From: Lepidurus packardi
Taxonomy: Eukaryota; Arthropoda; Branchiopoda; Notostraca; Triopsidae
Assembly: GCA_023053545.1 (NCBI GenBank)
Contig: JAKZAN010000005.1
Coordinates: 2,480,001 to 2,544,000 of the forward strand
Direction: 5' to 3'
Length of the DNA stretch: 64,000 nt
A model generated the notes under the pieces. The model was not told where the DNA came from and ran no database searches. It saw only the letters and a list, made by a program, of their open reading frames with translations. The position numbers and the translations under genes were made by a program. This document shows, piece after piece, positions 1-10,500 of this stretch. Numbering within the stretch: position 1 is the stretch's first letter; each line of letters opens with the position of its first letter.

Positions 1-1843
1 CCAGAAGTTAATGGTCAAACTGCAAGCACGATTACTCCATTGCTCTTCCAGCGAGAACCCTGCCGATTTACTCACACGAGGTGTATCCTTGGGAAAACTA
101 CAACATTCTGTGCTTTGGAACCATGGTCCTGATTTGCTGAAGCAACCTTCGCTTAACGAAACCCACCCTGAACAGAGTCATGTTGTATCCCTTTTAGTCC
201 AAAGCAGATCTCTTACCCTCAGTGAGTCAGATACCCCGGATCCGGTCTTTCCCAACATTTTTTCTCGTTTTAGCTCATGTAGCAAAACGGTAAATGTATT
301 ATCTTGGGTTCTCCGATTTGTTCGTAACCTGAAATGTAAGGATAGACAAACTGGCCCCCTTCTACCTAAAGAACTAGAAACAGCAGAGAACTGGCTCTTT
401 CGTTTGGCTCAAGCTTCGGATTTCCCTGAAGTAGTTAAAGAATTAAAGAAGAAACGAGAGACTTCCAAGCCGAAACTATCAATTATTCGTCAACTCGGTC
501 TCTTTCTCGATGACAACTCAGTTCTTCGCTGTAAAGGCCGTATACAGAATGCCTCTTTAACATTTTCGGCGAGGCATCCGGTCTTGTTGTCTAAGAAGTC
601 ACCTTTGACTCCCCTCTTAATACACAACTACCATCGTCAATCTTTACACTCTGGTGCAAATGCCCTTTTGACGCTTATTCGTCAGCGCTTTTGGGTCCCT
701 GCTGCTCTCCCACTGATTAAGCAGATCATTCGTAAATGTATGATCTGCAAACGTCTCAATGGTTTGCCTTACAATGTGACCGAAGCCGCGCCTTTACCCT
801 ATTCCCGTGTATCTCCTGGGTTTCCATTTGAAGTCACCGGACTGGACTTTTTGGGTCCCATTTTTGCCGTAAAGTCTCCTGAGACTGTTGATGTAAAATT
901 TTATGTCTGTCTATTTACATGTGCTAAAATCCGTGCAATTCATTTGGAACTCGTTAACGACCTGAGTGCTGTCGCCTTTCTTCACGCTCTTCAGAGATTT
1001 ATTAACAGAAGAGGCTGTCCCCTTGAACTTCTTTCTGATAATGCTACGAACCTTGAAGCCGCATCCAACGTTCTTAAGAATTTGCAGGCATCCCAAGTCG
1101 TTACCTCATATCTCTCCCAAAAGAAGATCACCTGGAGACATATCCCTAAACGTGCTCCTTGGTACGGAGGCTTTTGGGAGCGACTCGTCGGATTGACAAA
1201 GTCCCTGCTGAAAAGAACCTTAGGAAGAGCGCGCATCGAAGTCCAGGACTTAGTCACCTTGCTGACAGCTATAGAAGCTCAATTAAATAATCGGCCTCTT
1301 ACCCAGAATTCTAATGATATTCAAGACGATCAACCTTTAACCCCTTCTCATTTTTTACATGGAAGAGTACTTCCTATTTTACATTGTGATTTGTCTTCCT
1401 TCGAAAAATCAGAACTGAGCGACCTCTCAAAGGCCCTTCATTGTCAACAATCCCTCCTGCAAATTTTCTGGCATCGTTGGTCCCGAGAATACCTAACGGC
1501 TCTCCGGTCTGCTCATTGCAATTTTTTATCCGGAAAACCGATAGAGATTAAAGAAGGGGATCTTGTCTTTATTCACGACGAATGAAAAAGGTTATTCTGG
1601 AAAGTCGGCCGTGTTACTAAACTCTGTATGGGTTTGGATGGAGTTGTCCGTTCCGCCATACTTCGTACTGCAAACGGTACTACGAATCGCCCTTTATCCC
1701 GTTTGTACCCCATGGAAATCACCTTAGATTGTAAATCCAACCCTGTCACTGAGGACTCCCTACCACTTCGAGCAAGATCCTCGCGCCAAGCTGCCAAGAG
1801 AGCTAATTTGCGGATCCAGCAGATTGTTTCTGAAGAACAGTAA
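1..1843 (+). pseudogene. BEL/Pao pol 3' part: end of RNase H, integrase, C-terminal domain
   Basis: Partial copy of a BEL/Pao retrotransposon polyprotein; the frame is already open at the window edge. The ENPADLLTRG stretch near base 55 is the end of the RNase H region. The integrase follows: an H2C2 zinc-binding region (HNYHRQSLHSG to CMICKRL, about 625-765), then catalytic Asp in GLDFLGP (about 840), Asp in SDNATNL (about 1035) and Glu in GGFWERLVG (about 1175). The usual BEL C-terminal domain (FWHRWSREYL) comes next. A TGA at 1583-1585 interrupts the frame after VFIHDE; the same frame continues as KRLFWKVGRV to a TAA at 1841-1843. One nonsense change is the only lesion seen, so the copy is fairly young but dead. 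Confidence 0.92.
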
Positions 1844-1868
1844 TCTGCATCTTTGGCCGGCGGGAGGA

Positions 1869-2125
1869 TGTTGTGAATTTGACTGCTTTCTTGTATCATT
1901 TGCTTTTCCCGCCCCATTTTGTACCCTCTTGCATCTTTCTGGACCAAGGGTGCAAGGGGTTGGTAGCCCTGCCGTTTTTCCTGTTCTCGCACTCTCGCCG
2001 ATTCCCATGTGACTAGCTATAGTTTGTAGCAACGTTTCCTTTTAATAAATTCTGACGATTTTACAAGACCTCTGTTTCTAGTGATTGTATCAAGTTGGAC
2101 AAGGCCCTTACCCCAAACCTCAACA
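1869..2125 (+). repeat. Probable 3' LTR of the BEL/Pao element
   Basis: A purine-rich tract (CGGGAGGA, 1861-1868) ends the internal region 25 bases after the pol stop. The next bases, TGTTGTGAATTT, have the TG start expected of an LTR. An AATAAA polyadenylation signal lies near 2043, and a matching CAACA end near 2121-2125. The 5' partner lies outside the window, so the right boundary is approximate. Confidence 0.6.
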
Positions 2126-3086
2126 CACAACGCAGGCCTCATTTTATTTCCATACTTTATAAGAAATTCACGTCAATTCCCTAAAATATACAGATTTAAG
2201 TAATTTGCTCTTAACTAATTGGCTTGTAGCGGCCTAGTGTCGGGGGCTTCGTAGGACTACTGTCGAGTCGGCCCTAAAATGCAAGAAAGGCTTTACATGC
2301 AAAGAGGGAAAAAAGTGCAAGAAAAGGCAACAATAGGCCAAACAACAGAAAGGCCTAAAGTAAAACAAGTGCACAAAGTGACGGTCAATTAATGAACATG
2401 TTCTCCCCTTTCGCATTTACAACATGCCCGTCCGTGTGCGTATTGTGAACGTTGTCCCAACGCATTGTGTGTCGAAGAATCAACATCGGTCGTCTTAAAA
2501 CATCAACCAACCAACTAGGGCAGCTTCGGCCAAAACTGCACCACTTGTTGATACTGCACGACTTTTGAAAAATTGCACCACTTGTTGACTTGGCGATGGC
2601 AAACAGGTCTGCTCAAGAGGCCTGATTTGAGGCTGGAGGTAGTGCAGGATTTTTTTTTATACTGGTACCGGCATCACTGTTGCATATGTGGCGTAATTGA
2701 GGAAGTATTGGCCATTAACGGGCGGGGTACTGGAAGCCGAAGGTGTGCTTGACATTTTTTGAACGATGGAGACGCTAAAAAATGAAAGAGTTGAGAAAAT
2801 AAAATTAGGGTAAATACGATTCAAATAAAAATGGTATTTTCTCATTATAAAATGTCACGATTTCTGGTTTGAAAAAATGTAAACAACAACAACAAAGAAT
2901 CCATTTACCTCGAAACACATACAGAAAAACAGAACAACTTATTTATTTGGCCTTTTGATAGCTCTGATACTCAAAAATGCCCTTTGATAGCTCTGATACT
3001 CTTATTCTTTACTGGCCTTGTTCACCACTATTTCGGTGCGTGAACCGTTTAAAAATAAATAAAAATAGTGCAGAGAAAGTCCCCGT

Positions 3087-3109
3087 CTTGAACGGTGACA
3101 CCGTTCAAG
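3087..3109. repeat. Near-perfect 23-bp palindrome
   Basis: CTTGAACGGT and ACCGTTCAAG are exact inverted arms of 10 bp separated by GAC. The GAACGGTT-like core also occurs near 3042 (GAACCGTT). It could be the tip of a small inverted-repeat element or a protein-binding palindrome; nothing else fixes its role. Confidence 0.6.
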
Positions 3110-3404
3110 ATTATACAATATAGAAAAAGAACTCCTAAGACACCCCTACGAATTTGAACCGCATACAGTTAGATTAATAATAAATTTTTGCAAATACTTA
3201 CTCATTGTCTGCTTTAGCCTGAATAATGTTCATTTCGGAATTCGAGCTGTTGGGTGAAGTTCAAGGTAACGCTTATATCCGCCTCTCCTTTTCACTACTC
3301 GGGGAGGCTCCATTTTTGCAAGAAAACTTTTTTTTTAAATTGAAATGCGACCGCACCTTTGCCTGTTCTACACTGAAATACGACGATTTGTTTCTTTCTG
3401 AACT

Positions 3405-3639
3405 GAAATACGGCACTTTATCTATGGAATAGTGTGTTCCAAAAACACGTTCACACTTCCATGTTCCAACGTTGTTTAAAAATTTAAAGTTTCAGTATAT
3501 TCAAAGGCGACTTTCTGCTTGTACGACGAAATACGACACTATCTATCGAAATAGTTTGTTTCAAAAACACGTTCACACTTCCAACGTTGTTTAGAACTTT
3601 AAAGTTTCAGTATATTCAAAGCCGACTTTCTGCTTGTAT
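3405..3639. repeat. Diverged tandem duplication, about 115-bp unit
   Basis: Two units, about 3405-3523 and 3528-3639. Both run from a GAAATACG(A/G)CAC start through AAAAACACGTTCACACTTCC and CAACGTTGTTTA to TTCAGTATATTCAAAG and GACTTTCTGCTTGTA, with small indels between them. A partial third start (GAAATACGACGATTTG, about 3375) precedes them. No coding capacity seen. Confidence 0.75.
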
Positions 3640-4043
3640 CAATTGATACTTTCAGCATTCAGAAAACTTGCATTTCTGCCAATGAATAGAAAGGCCATGG
3701 ATTCATTTGGGAATTAAAGGTTCCATATAATGAAAAGGGAAGGGAATGTTTTGTGCCTTGGAGCTCGGAGTAGAAACGGATTCCACTTTCCCAAAGTTTA
3801 GGTTTGGTTCGGTACAAAACGGATCGAAATAAGCAAACGGGTAAGGATTAGACCACTGAGTATACTACACCCGTTTCCCTATACCCGTTTCTTTTCCAGA
3901 GTATCACCAACTTTGGGGAAGTTTTAGGAAAGGGTCATCCCTGAAAGGTTAATGTCGTTATAGCGAGGTCACAGTTCAAGAAAGCGGATGTGTGCTGTAT
4001 CTGTATGACATCAAGCCGGAACAACCAGACGAGTCTCGGTTAA

Positions 4044-5381
4044 TTAGGAACGAAGACTTTTTTTTTTTATTTTTACAAAACAGCGTGTTTTATACAACAA
4101 TGTTTTATACAAGATGTCAAAAACACTTTTGACCGGTTTATGACGCATGGTATTCGGGTCGGATTGTAGTATAGATTGGGATTCGTCGCGAATAGAGCTG
4201 GAGTCAAATATAATATATGGAGGAGAGGTTTGGGACAGGTTCGGGACAGGTTCAGCATCTGGAGTAGGTGCGGTAATTATGGACTTGGGTAAAGGAAAAG
4301 GACCGGAATAGGTCGATGGAGGGATGTAAAACAGCGGATTAGTCGATTTCCAGCCCCCATTGTCGCCACTGTGAGTTGCTGCGAGTTTCTTCTCTTCAGA
4401 ACTGCTCTGAAAGCCCTGTGAAAATGGAAGAACACGCGTTAGAAAAACCGAAATTCGAAAAAATAATTATATAAGGAATTGAAAGGGTGTGAGGGAGGGA
4501 AGCAAGGAGCAGGAAGGGTAGACGACTGGAAAGACAAGTGATGACCTTAACCGCTGCTGACCCTTTAAAAATCCGAAGACACGGCCAGGCCTTTGACTAA
4601 TCCTGAGAAAGTATAGGAAGAAGGGTTGTCATGGGATGGGAGTCAGTCCGTCAGATGAAGGGAGAGAAAGTACCCGTACCTTGGTTTTCGAAGAGGACTC
4701 CGGTGCAGAAAGTGTGCTCCTAATATGTCCTCCTAATAAATCGTCTCGCTCCATCATTACACGGAAGTAATCTTGACGCAGGTTCTGCGAAAAGGGAAAA
4801 ACACGTGTTAGAAAAACCAGTTCGAAAAAAATAAATAATTATAAGACTTACTTTAAGGAGTTGGTCTTGCATTTCGATGTGCTGCTCCTGCTCTGAAAGC
4901 CTGGTCTTTAAGTTGGCTTTGTCCATATATAAACTAGCATTGTCTTCTCGTATCCTCTGCGTAAATGGGAAAACTAGCGTTAGAAAAATAGTTCCAACGA
5001 AATTTGAATTATAAGACTTACTTCAATGAGTTTGCATTGCATTTCGATGTGCTGCTCGTGCTCCGAAAGCCTAATCTTGAAGTTGGCTCGGTCCCTACGT
5101 AATTTAGCGTTATCTTCTCGTAACCTCTAAGAAAATGGATAAACAAGCGTTAGAAAATTCATTTCCAAAAATAAATACACAATTAAAAGACTTACTTTAA
5201 TGAGTTCTTCTTGATGTTTTTTGCGGTGTTCGTGCTCTCCAAGCATCAGCCTGCTCACCGTCATTTGTCGTTTCAGCATGCAGAACATACACGTCTTGCA
5301 GGGGTTCTCTATTGTATGAAATTCATGTCGAGCTTCGTCGCAGTCGATACGTAAATCTTCGCCTCTCTGATCGGATGCCAT
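4044..5381 (-). CDS. Unknown coiled-coil protein, five exons with tandem 105-nt exon repeats
   Basis: No known family recognised. Five exons fit GT-AG rules: 5381-5196 (ATG; 62 codons), 5126-5022, 4956-4852 and 4784-4680 (105 nt, 35 codons each, all phase 0), and 4415-4044 (ends TAA). Donors are GTAAGT or GTACGG; acceptors are TTTTCTTAG, TTTACGCAG, TTTTCGCAG and TTTTCACAG. The product is about 290 aa. Exons 2 and 3 are clear duplicates (R-L/I-R-E-D-N-A at the start, RLSE-x-EQHIEMQ in the middle). The tail of exon 1 and exon 4 look like diverged units. Charged, Leu-rich spacing suggests a coiled coil. Exon 1 has a Cys cluster (CKTCMFC); exon 5 is Pro/Ser-rich. All exons stay open and in phase, so it is probably expressed or recently was. 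It is transcribed away from the Rep fragment at 5812. Confidence 0.72.
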
Positions 5382-5430
5382 TATACACTTGGTTGCTTGC
5401 GTCGTGGATCAACTGGAAGGAAAAGATAAG

Positions 5431-5526
5431 CAAATGTAAGAATGCAAATAAATATACATAATTTAATATAGGCAATAAAGCATACTTCGCTTTCCTGCGC
5501 TGAGGACTGATATACCAAACACGAGC
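5431..5526. repeat. Direct repeat copy 1 (uninterrupted)
   Basis: About 96 bp, from CAAATGTAAGAATGC to ATACCAAACACGAGCT. A second copy starts at 6363 and is interrupted by the Gypsy element at 6453. The two copies bracket the Rep fragment about 932 bp apart. Copy 1 shows what the second copy looked like before insertion and so confirms the Gypsy target site. Confidence 0.85.
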
Positions 5527-5537
5527 TAACTTACCTT

Positions 5538-5545
5538 TTTATATA
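5538..5545 (-). promoter_or_regulatory. TATA box for the coiled-coil gene
   Basis: On the minus strand TATATAAA sits about 160 bases upstream of the ATG at 5381. Between them, a donor-like GAA|GTATGC near 5486 and an acceptor-like CTTCCAG near 5415 would allow a short 5'-UTR intron. The spacing is plausible but unproven. Confidence 0.4.
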
Positions 5546-5714
5546 CCCTAATTTCATTTCCCTGAAGAGTGGTGGGAAAGCAACCTAGCGATAATTGATT
5601 TTGTTTTATTTAGCGGTTTAAGCTTCGCCCCTTTCCTCCAAAATTCAAATTTTCCTATCCTTAAAGCATGGGAGGACAGTTGCCCGGAGGCCTAGCGCCT
5701 TTATCTATTAGCGC

Positions 5715-5756
5715 TGGTACAAGGTTACGATGATAGGTATAAAAGTTTGGTACAAG
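5715..5756 (+). repeat. Iteron-like direct repeats upstream of the Rep fragment
   Basis: TGGTACAAG occurs at 5715-5723 and again at 5748-5756, just left of the stem-loop at 5760. Short direct repeats beside the origin hairpin are the usual Rep binding sites of CRESS-DNA viruses. The assignment rests on position only. Confidence 0.5.
5738..5745 (+). promoter_or_regulatory. TATA box before the Rep fragment
   Basis: TATAAAAG, 67 bases before the ATG at 5812 and between the two iteron-like repeats. Confidence 0.45.
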
Positions 5757-5759
5757 CCT

Positions 5760-5787
5760 GGTCTGGGTATAGTAATTACCCCAGACC
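5760..5787 (+). other. Origin-like stem-loop of CRESS-DNA-virus type
   Basis: The arms GGTCTGGGTA (5760-5769) and TACCCCAGACC (5777-5787) pair with a single bulged base. The loop and its right flank read TAGTAATTAC (5770-5779), one A longer than the nonanucleotide TAGTATTAC at which Rep nicks in circovirus-like genomes. It sits 24 bases before the Rep ATG, the usual place for the origin. The inserted A and the short remaining loop suggest a decayed rather than a working origin. Confidence 0.6.
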
Positions 5788-5811
5788 TCTGTCCCAACGT
5801 ACCACTGTGCC

Positions 5812-6393
5812 ATGGCTCAATCCAGACGTTGGGTATATACTGACAACAACCCCACTGTGTCACTTCGTTATGTAGGGATGAGCTACAGGGTTTATGGCCG
5901 GGAAAAGGGTGAGTCCGGGACTTTACATCACCAAGTTTTTATTATATTTAATGAACCTAAACGATTTGTTCGAGTTAAACGAATGTTACCTGAAGCTCAT
6001 TGTGAACCTGCTAGGTGCTCTACGGAACAAGCTTCTACGTATTGTAAAAAAGATGGCGACTTCACAGAATATGGCGATTGTCCTAGCGTTGGCGGTCAAT
6101 CAACCCAAATCAAAGCCTGGGACGACGCTATGTCGGCTTTTAAAACAGGGGACTTGGATTCCATTCCCTCCGGCCGCGACGCTGCGCCGACGAGGTATTT
6201 GCAATGTATAAATAGTGGAAGCTCCACTCTGGTCCCAGGGGACGGGACCCCCAAACACCTTCTAACTCCTCAATTTTTTTATTACATGAGACAAGACGCG
6301 CATAGGCCCAAAACTCCATGTCGAGATTTAATTACCATGAATTACCTATTACATTTTATTACCAAATTTAAGAATGCAAATAAATATACATAA
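5812..6393 (+). pseudogene. rep: Endogenous CRESS-DNA-virus-like Rep, HUH nuclease domain only
   Basis: The 193-codon frame begins with an HUH endonuclease domain holding the three rolling-circle motifs: motif I VYTDNNP (residues 8-14), motif II LHHQVFIIF (38-46, the metal-binding His pair) and motif III YCKKDGDFTEYG (77-88, nicking Tyr77 and Lys80). Known Reps run to about 280-350 aa with a superfamily 3 helicase. Here the sequence after about residue 120 is not recognisable as helicase and there is no Walker A, so it is truncated or chimeric. AATAAA signals follow the end (about 6379 and 6405). Either an integrated viral relic or a domesticated nuclease; the open frame alone does not decide. 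Confidence 0.8.
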
Positions 6394-6452
6394 TTTAGTA
6401 TAGGCAATAAAGCTTATATACTTTGCTTTCTTGCTGAGGACTATATACCAAA
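6363..6452. repeat. Direct repeat copy 2, split by the Gypsy insertion
   Basis: CAAATTTAAGAATGC to ATATACCAAA, about 90% like copy 1. The remaining CACGAGCT of the unit is found at 11799-11806, on the far side of the Gypsy element. Confidence 0.85.
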
Positions 6453-6654
6453 TGTAGTGTAGCTATATTATTAAGTTAGGTCAGGGTTAACCTTTTGGAA
6501 TGTTTGCCTTGATCTTTGTTGACCCTTGTTTGGCAATTCCCTTTATGCCAAGTGACCTCGACTTGTACTATGTACTCTTGTATATATGGAGTCAATCCTT
6601 GTTAATAAAGTCAGTCGTAGTTAACCCAACATTCGGTAACTTACATTTATTACA
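6453..6654 (+). repeat. 5' LTR of Gypsy element
   Basis: Starts TGTAGTGTAGC and ends TTACATTTATTACA. Contains TATATATGG near 6581 and an AATAAA polyadenylation signal near 6604. Confidence 0.95.
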
Positions 6655-6688
6655 TTGGCGCAGTCGGTAGACCTCTCTTACGTACAGC

Positions 6689-7555
6689 ATGGCTACTAGT
6701 GAGGAGAATTCGTCGTCCTCTGGCCACAAAGTGTTCGTGAAACCTGATAGTTTTTTCGGTAACGAGCAAGATTGGTACGAGTGGAGAGAGCATTTCGAAC
6801 GTTGTGTGCGGTTCAATGATTACGATTGTGAGGTAAAGAAGGCGAAGCGGGCGGACTTGTTAGCCCTTGCACTTAAGGACAGGGCAGTGAAAGTCTACAA
6901 AAACTTGGATCAAAAAGTGAAACGCGATTCTTCGTTGGCACTTGATGAGCTAGAGAAAGTTTTTGGACATAAGAGTGCTGCAGTGTGGCAAAGACAATTT
7001 GACACTATTACCCGGAAAAAGGGTACTACGGTTGGAGAGTTTGCGGCTGAGTTAAAGCATCTCCATGTGAAAGCGTTTCCGACAATGGATGCTGCAACTA
7101 GGGAGGAAATCATTTTGAGACGATTGTTAAACTCCTTAGATGGGCAACAGGGTCGTCACATCATAAAGATGGCGAAGCCCGAGACTTTGCACGAGGCCAT
7201 CGAGGCAGTATTCCAATTCGAATCTATCATGGAGGAAGAAAAGGTGGTTGCAGCGGGTGCTGGCGCTGGTTTGGCGGTTGCAGCAGGTGTTGGCGCTAAG
7301 TTGATGAACGATTCGGGTCAAGAAGAAGTCGCTATGATTTCGACGCCTACAGACGTGAGCAAAATGACAGCTGTATCGTCTTCTTCAGAACTGGATCAAA
7401 GGATGAGGAGTCTGGAAGGAAAGGTGGAGCTTATTTTGGAAAAGTTGGTTGGCAAGACAAATGCCAGACGCTGTTACAATTGCGGCGAGGAAGGACATTT
7501 TAAGCGAAACTGTGAGAAGCTGAAGCAGAAGAATCGTTCGGGAAATGCCAATTAA
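6689..7555 (+). CDS. gag: Gypsy Gag, 288 aa
   Basis: ATG at 6689, 34 bases after the 5' LTR. It has an N-terminal capsid-like region (NEQDWYEWREHFERC), a central retrotransposon-gag core (QRQFDTITRKKGTTVGEFAAEL, LRRLLNSL) and a C-terminal zinc knuckle CYNCGEEGHFKRNC (CX2CX4HX4C). It forms the particle that packages element RNA. The frame is intact to TAA at 7553-7555. The -1 frame opens at 7516, giving a 40-base overlap with pol, the usual arrangement for -1 frameshift expression of Gag-Pol. An Ala/Gly-rich stretch (about residues 186-204) is low complexity. Confidence 0.9.
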   Translation: MATSEENSSSSGHKVFVKPDSFFGNEQDWYEWREHFERCVRFNDYDCEVKKAKRADLLALALKDRAVKVYKNLDQKVKRDSSLALDELEKVFGHKSAAVWQRQFDTITRKKGTTVGEFAAELKHLHVKAFPTMDAATREEIILRRLLNSLDGQQGRHIIKMAKPETLHEAIEAVFQFESIMEEEKVVAAGAGAGLAVAAGVGAKLMNDSGQEEVAMISTPTDVSKMTAVSSSSELDQRMRSLEGKVELILEKLVGKTNARRCYNCGEEGHFKRNCEKLKQKNRSGNAN

Positions 7556-10500
7556 CTGGAGATACGGTTCCGTCTTCAGTTGCAAGTGATAAAGGAGCCA
7601 AACGGGACGGGGAAATGGTAGCAGCGGGGATAAGTGTAGTACCTGCTTTTGTGGAAGGAAAAGTTAACGATATAACTGTACCTATGTTTGTAGACTGTGG
7701 TTCGGCCATTACACTTGTGAAACCTTGTGTATTAAGGTTGTGTAACTCTTTACCTGGTGTACAACCGGCAGATTTGCATGTGGGAACGGTAAAAAAAAAG
7801 CGACAGGCTACCGTTACAAGGTAAAGTGAAGCTTACGTTTTCGCTTTTGGGAGCAACTGTTGAACACGAAGTTTACGTGAGCTCCGAAATTTTTCATGAC
7901 GTCATTATTGGGAGGGACTTCTTAAAGAGAAACCAGATGATTGTGGATTACGAGCAGATGCAGCTTAAAAAAAAATCGGTGACCATTCCCTTAATTAGCG
8001 AATCGGAGTTTACGACGGCGGTGGTGACCGACCAACAAATCTCCATTCCGGCTTTTCATGAAATAGTTGTTGCGGTGAGAGTTCCTGAATGGAAAGGATA
8101 CTCTGGTATTTTTGAAGGCGAACAGCAGACTTGGGCAAAAAATGTCATGGTCGCCAAAACGTTGGTTACGCAATCTGAAGGGAAAATACCGGTAAGAATA
8201 CTCAACCCAACGCCTTATCCTGTTCGATTACCACCAAATGTGACATTGGGAAGGTTATCCATCTATTCCGAGGGCGTTAACGCTACGGAAGGTCGTTTGG
8301 TAAATGAATCATCTGATGAAGCGACAAAAGACTCTTCCCTACTAGAGTTATTCGAAGTCTCGGAGGGGCTGTCTCCTGACCAGAAAATGAAGTTGGAAGA
8401 GCTGTTGCAGAAGCACAAGAACGTCATTTCCCTCAACAAAAAAGACCTTGGCCGTACATCTCTGTTGCGTCACGAAATCCATACGGGATCAAATCCACCT
8501 TGGCGAGTTCACCCAAGAAGGGTTCCAGCTCATTGGAAACCACAACTAGAAGAGATGGTGAGCGACTTGCTTGACCAAAAGGTAATTACACCGTCAAATA
8601 GTCCCTGGAGTTCACCTGTGGTCATGGTGAAGAAAAAGGATGGCACTCTTCGTTTGTGTGTGGACTACAGAGGCCTGAACAATTTAACGACGAAGGACGC
8701 ATATCCCCTGCCAAGGATAGACGATACCTTAGACGCTTTGGCAGGGTCGAATTACTTTTCGACGCTTGACCTGGTAAGCGGGTATTACCAACTTGAGTTG
8801 GAGGACACTTCGAAGGAAAAAACAGCTTTTCAAACTCCCAGTGGATTATATCAATTCAATGTAATGCCATTTGGGTTATGTAAAGGCCCAAGTTCGTTTC
8901 AACGCCTTTATGGAGTTGGTTCTGAAAGGCCTTCAATGGCAAATCTGCCTTATTTACTTAGACGATGTGATTGTTTTCAGTAAGACGTTTGAGGAGCATC
9001 TTGAGAGTCTTGGTGAAGTGTTCCGAAGATTCGAAGAAGTCAATTTGAAGGTGAAGCCTTCTAAATGTAAATTGCTCTGTTCGTCAGTTCCGTTTTTGGG
9101 ACACGTCATTAGCCAAGAAGGTGTGTGTACTGATCCTCAGAAGACCTTGGCTATTGCTGAATGGCCTCGGCCGACGTCAGGGGATGAGACACACCGGTTT
9201 TTGGGATTAGCCTCCTATTATATGAGGTTTGTACCTCAATTTGCGGATATTGCAAAGCCTCTATATAGACTCACGGAGAAGAATGTGGTGTTTAACTGGA
9301 ACGAAGCCTGTGAAAACGCGTTTTGTCACTTAAAGAAAAAGCTGACTGAAACTCCGGTTTTGGCGTATCCTGATTTGTCGAAGCCCTTTATTGTCGATAC
9401 GGATGCAAGTAACATTGGTCTTGGTGCGGTCCTGAGTCAGATTGTTGATGGAGTAGAAAAGCCAATAGCTTTTGCTAGCAGGTCATTGACGAGGCCTGAG
9501 CTTAAGTATTGTGTTACAAGGAAAGAGTTATTGGCCGTAAAATTTGCTATGACGCAATTTGGCCATTACCTCTTGGGACGTTCATTTACCTTAAGAACGG
9601 ATAACAGTGCTGTGGCATGGTTGAAGACTTGCAAAAATCCAACTGGTCAGATGTTTAGATGGATTCAAGAATTGGAGAATTATCAATTTGCCATTGTACA
9701 CCGTCCGGGAAAGAAGCATGCTAACGCTGATGCTTTGTCAAGAAGACCTTGTTCTCAATGTGGGAAGCTGGAAGACGAAGAGGAGGAAGAGGATGGAGAA
9801 GTACCTTGTATTTCACCAGTGGCAGATAACTATGGGGTTGTAGCGGTGACGGAGCTTGAAGCATTCCCGGTTCTCGATCAACAAAGGGAAGACGCCAATC
9901 TCAAGGAAGTGAAACAATGGTTGAAGAATGAAGCGTGTGTGCCGTAGTCGACTGATGGCTTAAATCCCACGTTAAGAAGCTATTGGACACAGAAAGACAG
10001 GCTATGTCTTCGGAATGGTGGTCTGTTTAGAAAATGGCAAACCAAAGGTAAGCAAGATTTTTATTTACCCTTGGTGGCAGACAACCAAAAGCGGATCATT
10101 CTCGGGGCTTATCATGGTAGCCAAACGGCAGCTCATATGGGATTTCATAAAACTCTTGAGAAGCTGCGAGAACGGTTTTACTGGCCAAGAATGAGAGCTG
10201 ATGTAGCTGAGTGGTGCCGAACTTGTTTGATTTGTCAACAACGAAACCCAGTGCAGAAGACTAGAAGAGTCCCTCTTAAAAATCTGAAAGTTGAGCATCC
10301 CAATCAAATTGTGGCAATGGATATTTTAGGGCCGCTTCCTGAAACAGCACAGGGTAACCGATATATTTTGGTTGTTGGAGATCTTTTTAGCAAGTGGATC
10401 GAAGCGTTTCCTATTCGGGATTAAGAAAGGAAAACAGTGGCTAGCAAATTTTTTAATGAATACGTGTGCCGATTTGGATCGCCCATTCAGTTGCATTCCG

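Larger units (their letters stand above)
2126..3960. other. Intergenic, AT-rich, no gene recognised
   Basis: No reading frame here resembles a protein I recognise. It holds short direct repeats (two copies of a TTGATAGCTCTGATACTC motif near 2956 and 2985), a palindrome at 3087-3109 and a diverged tandem duplication at 3405-3639, both listed separately. Confidence 0.5.

Noticed and set aside
11-55. Start of a complete gene at ATG 11
   Set aside because: The frame is open to the window edge and the sequence there is internal to BEL/Pao pol.
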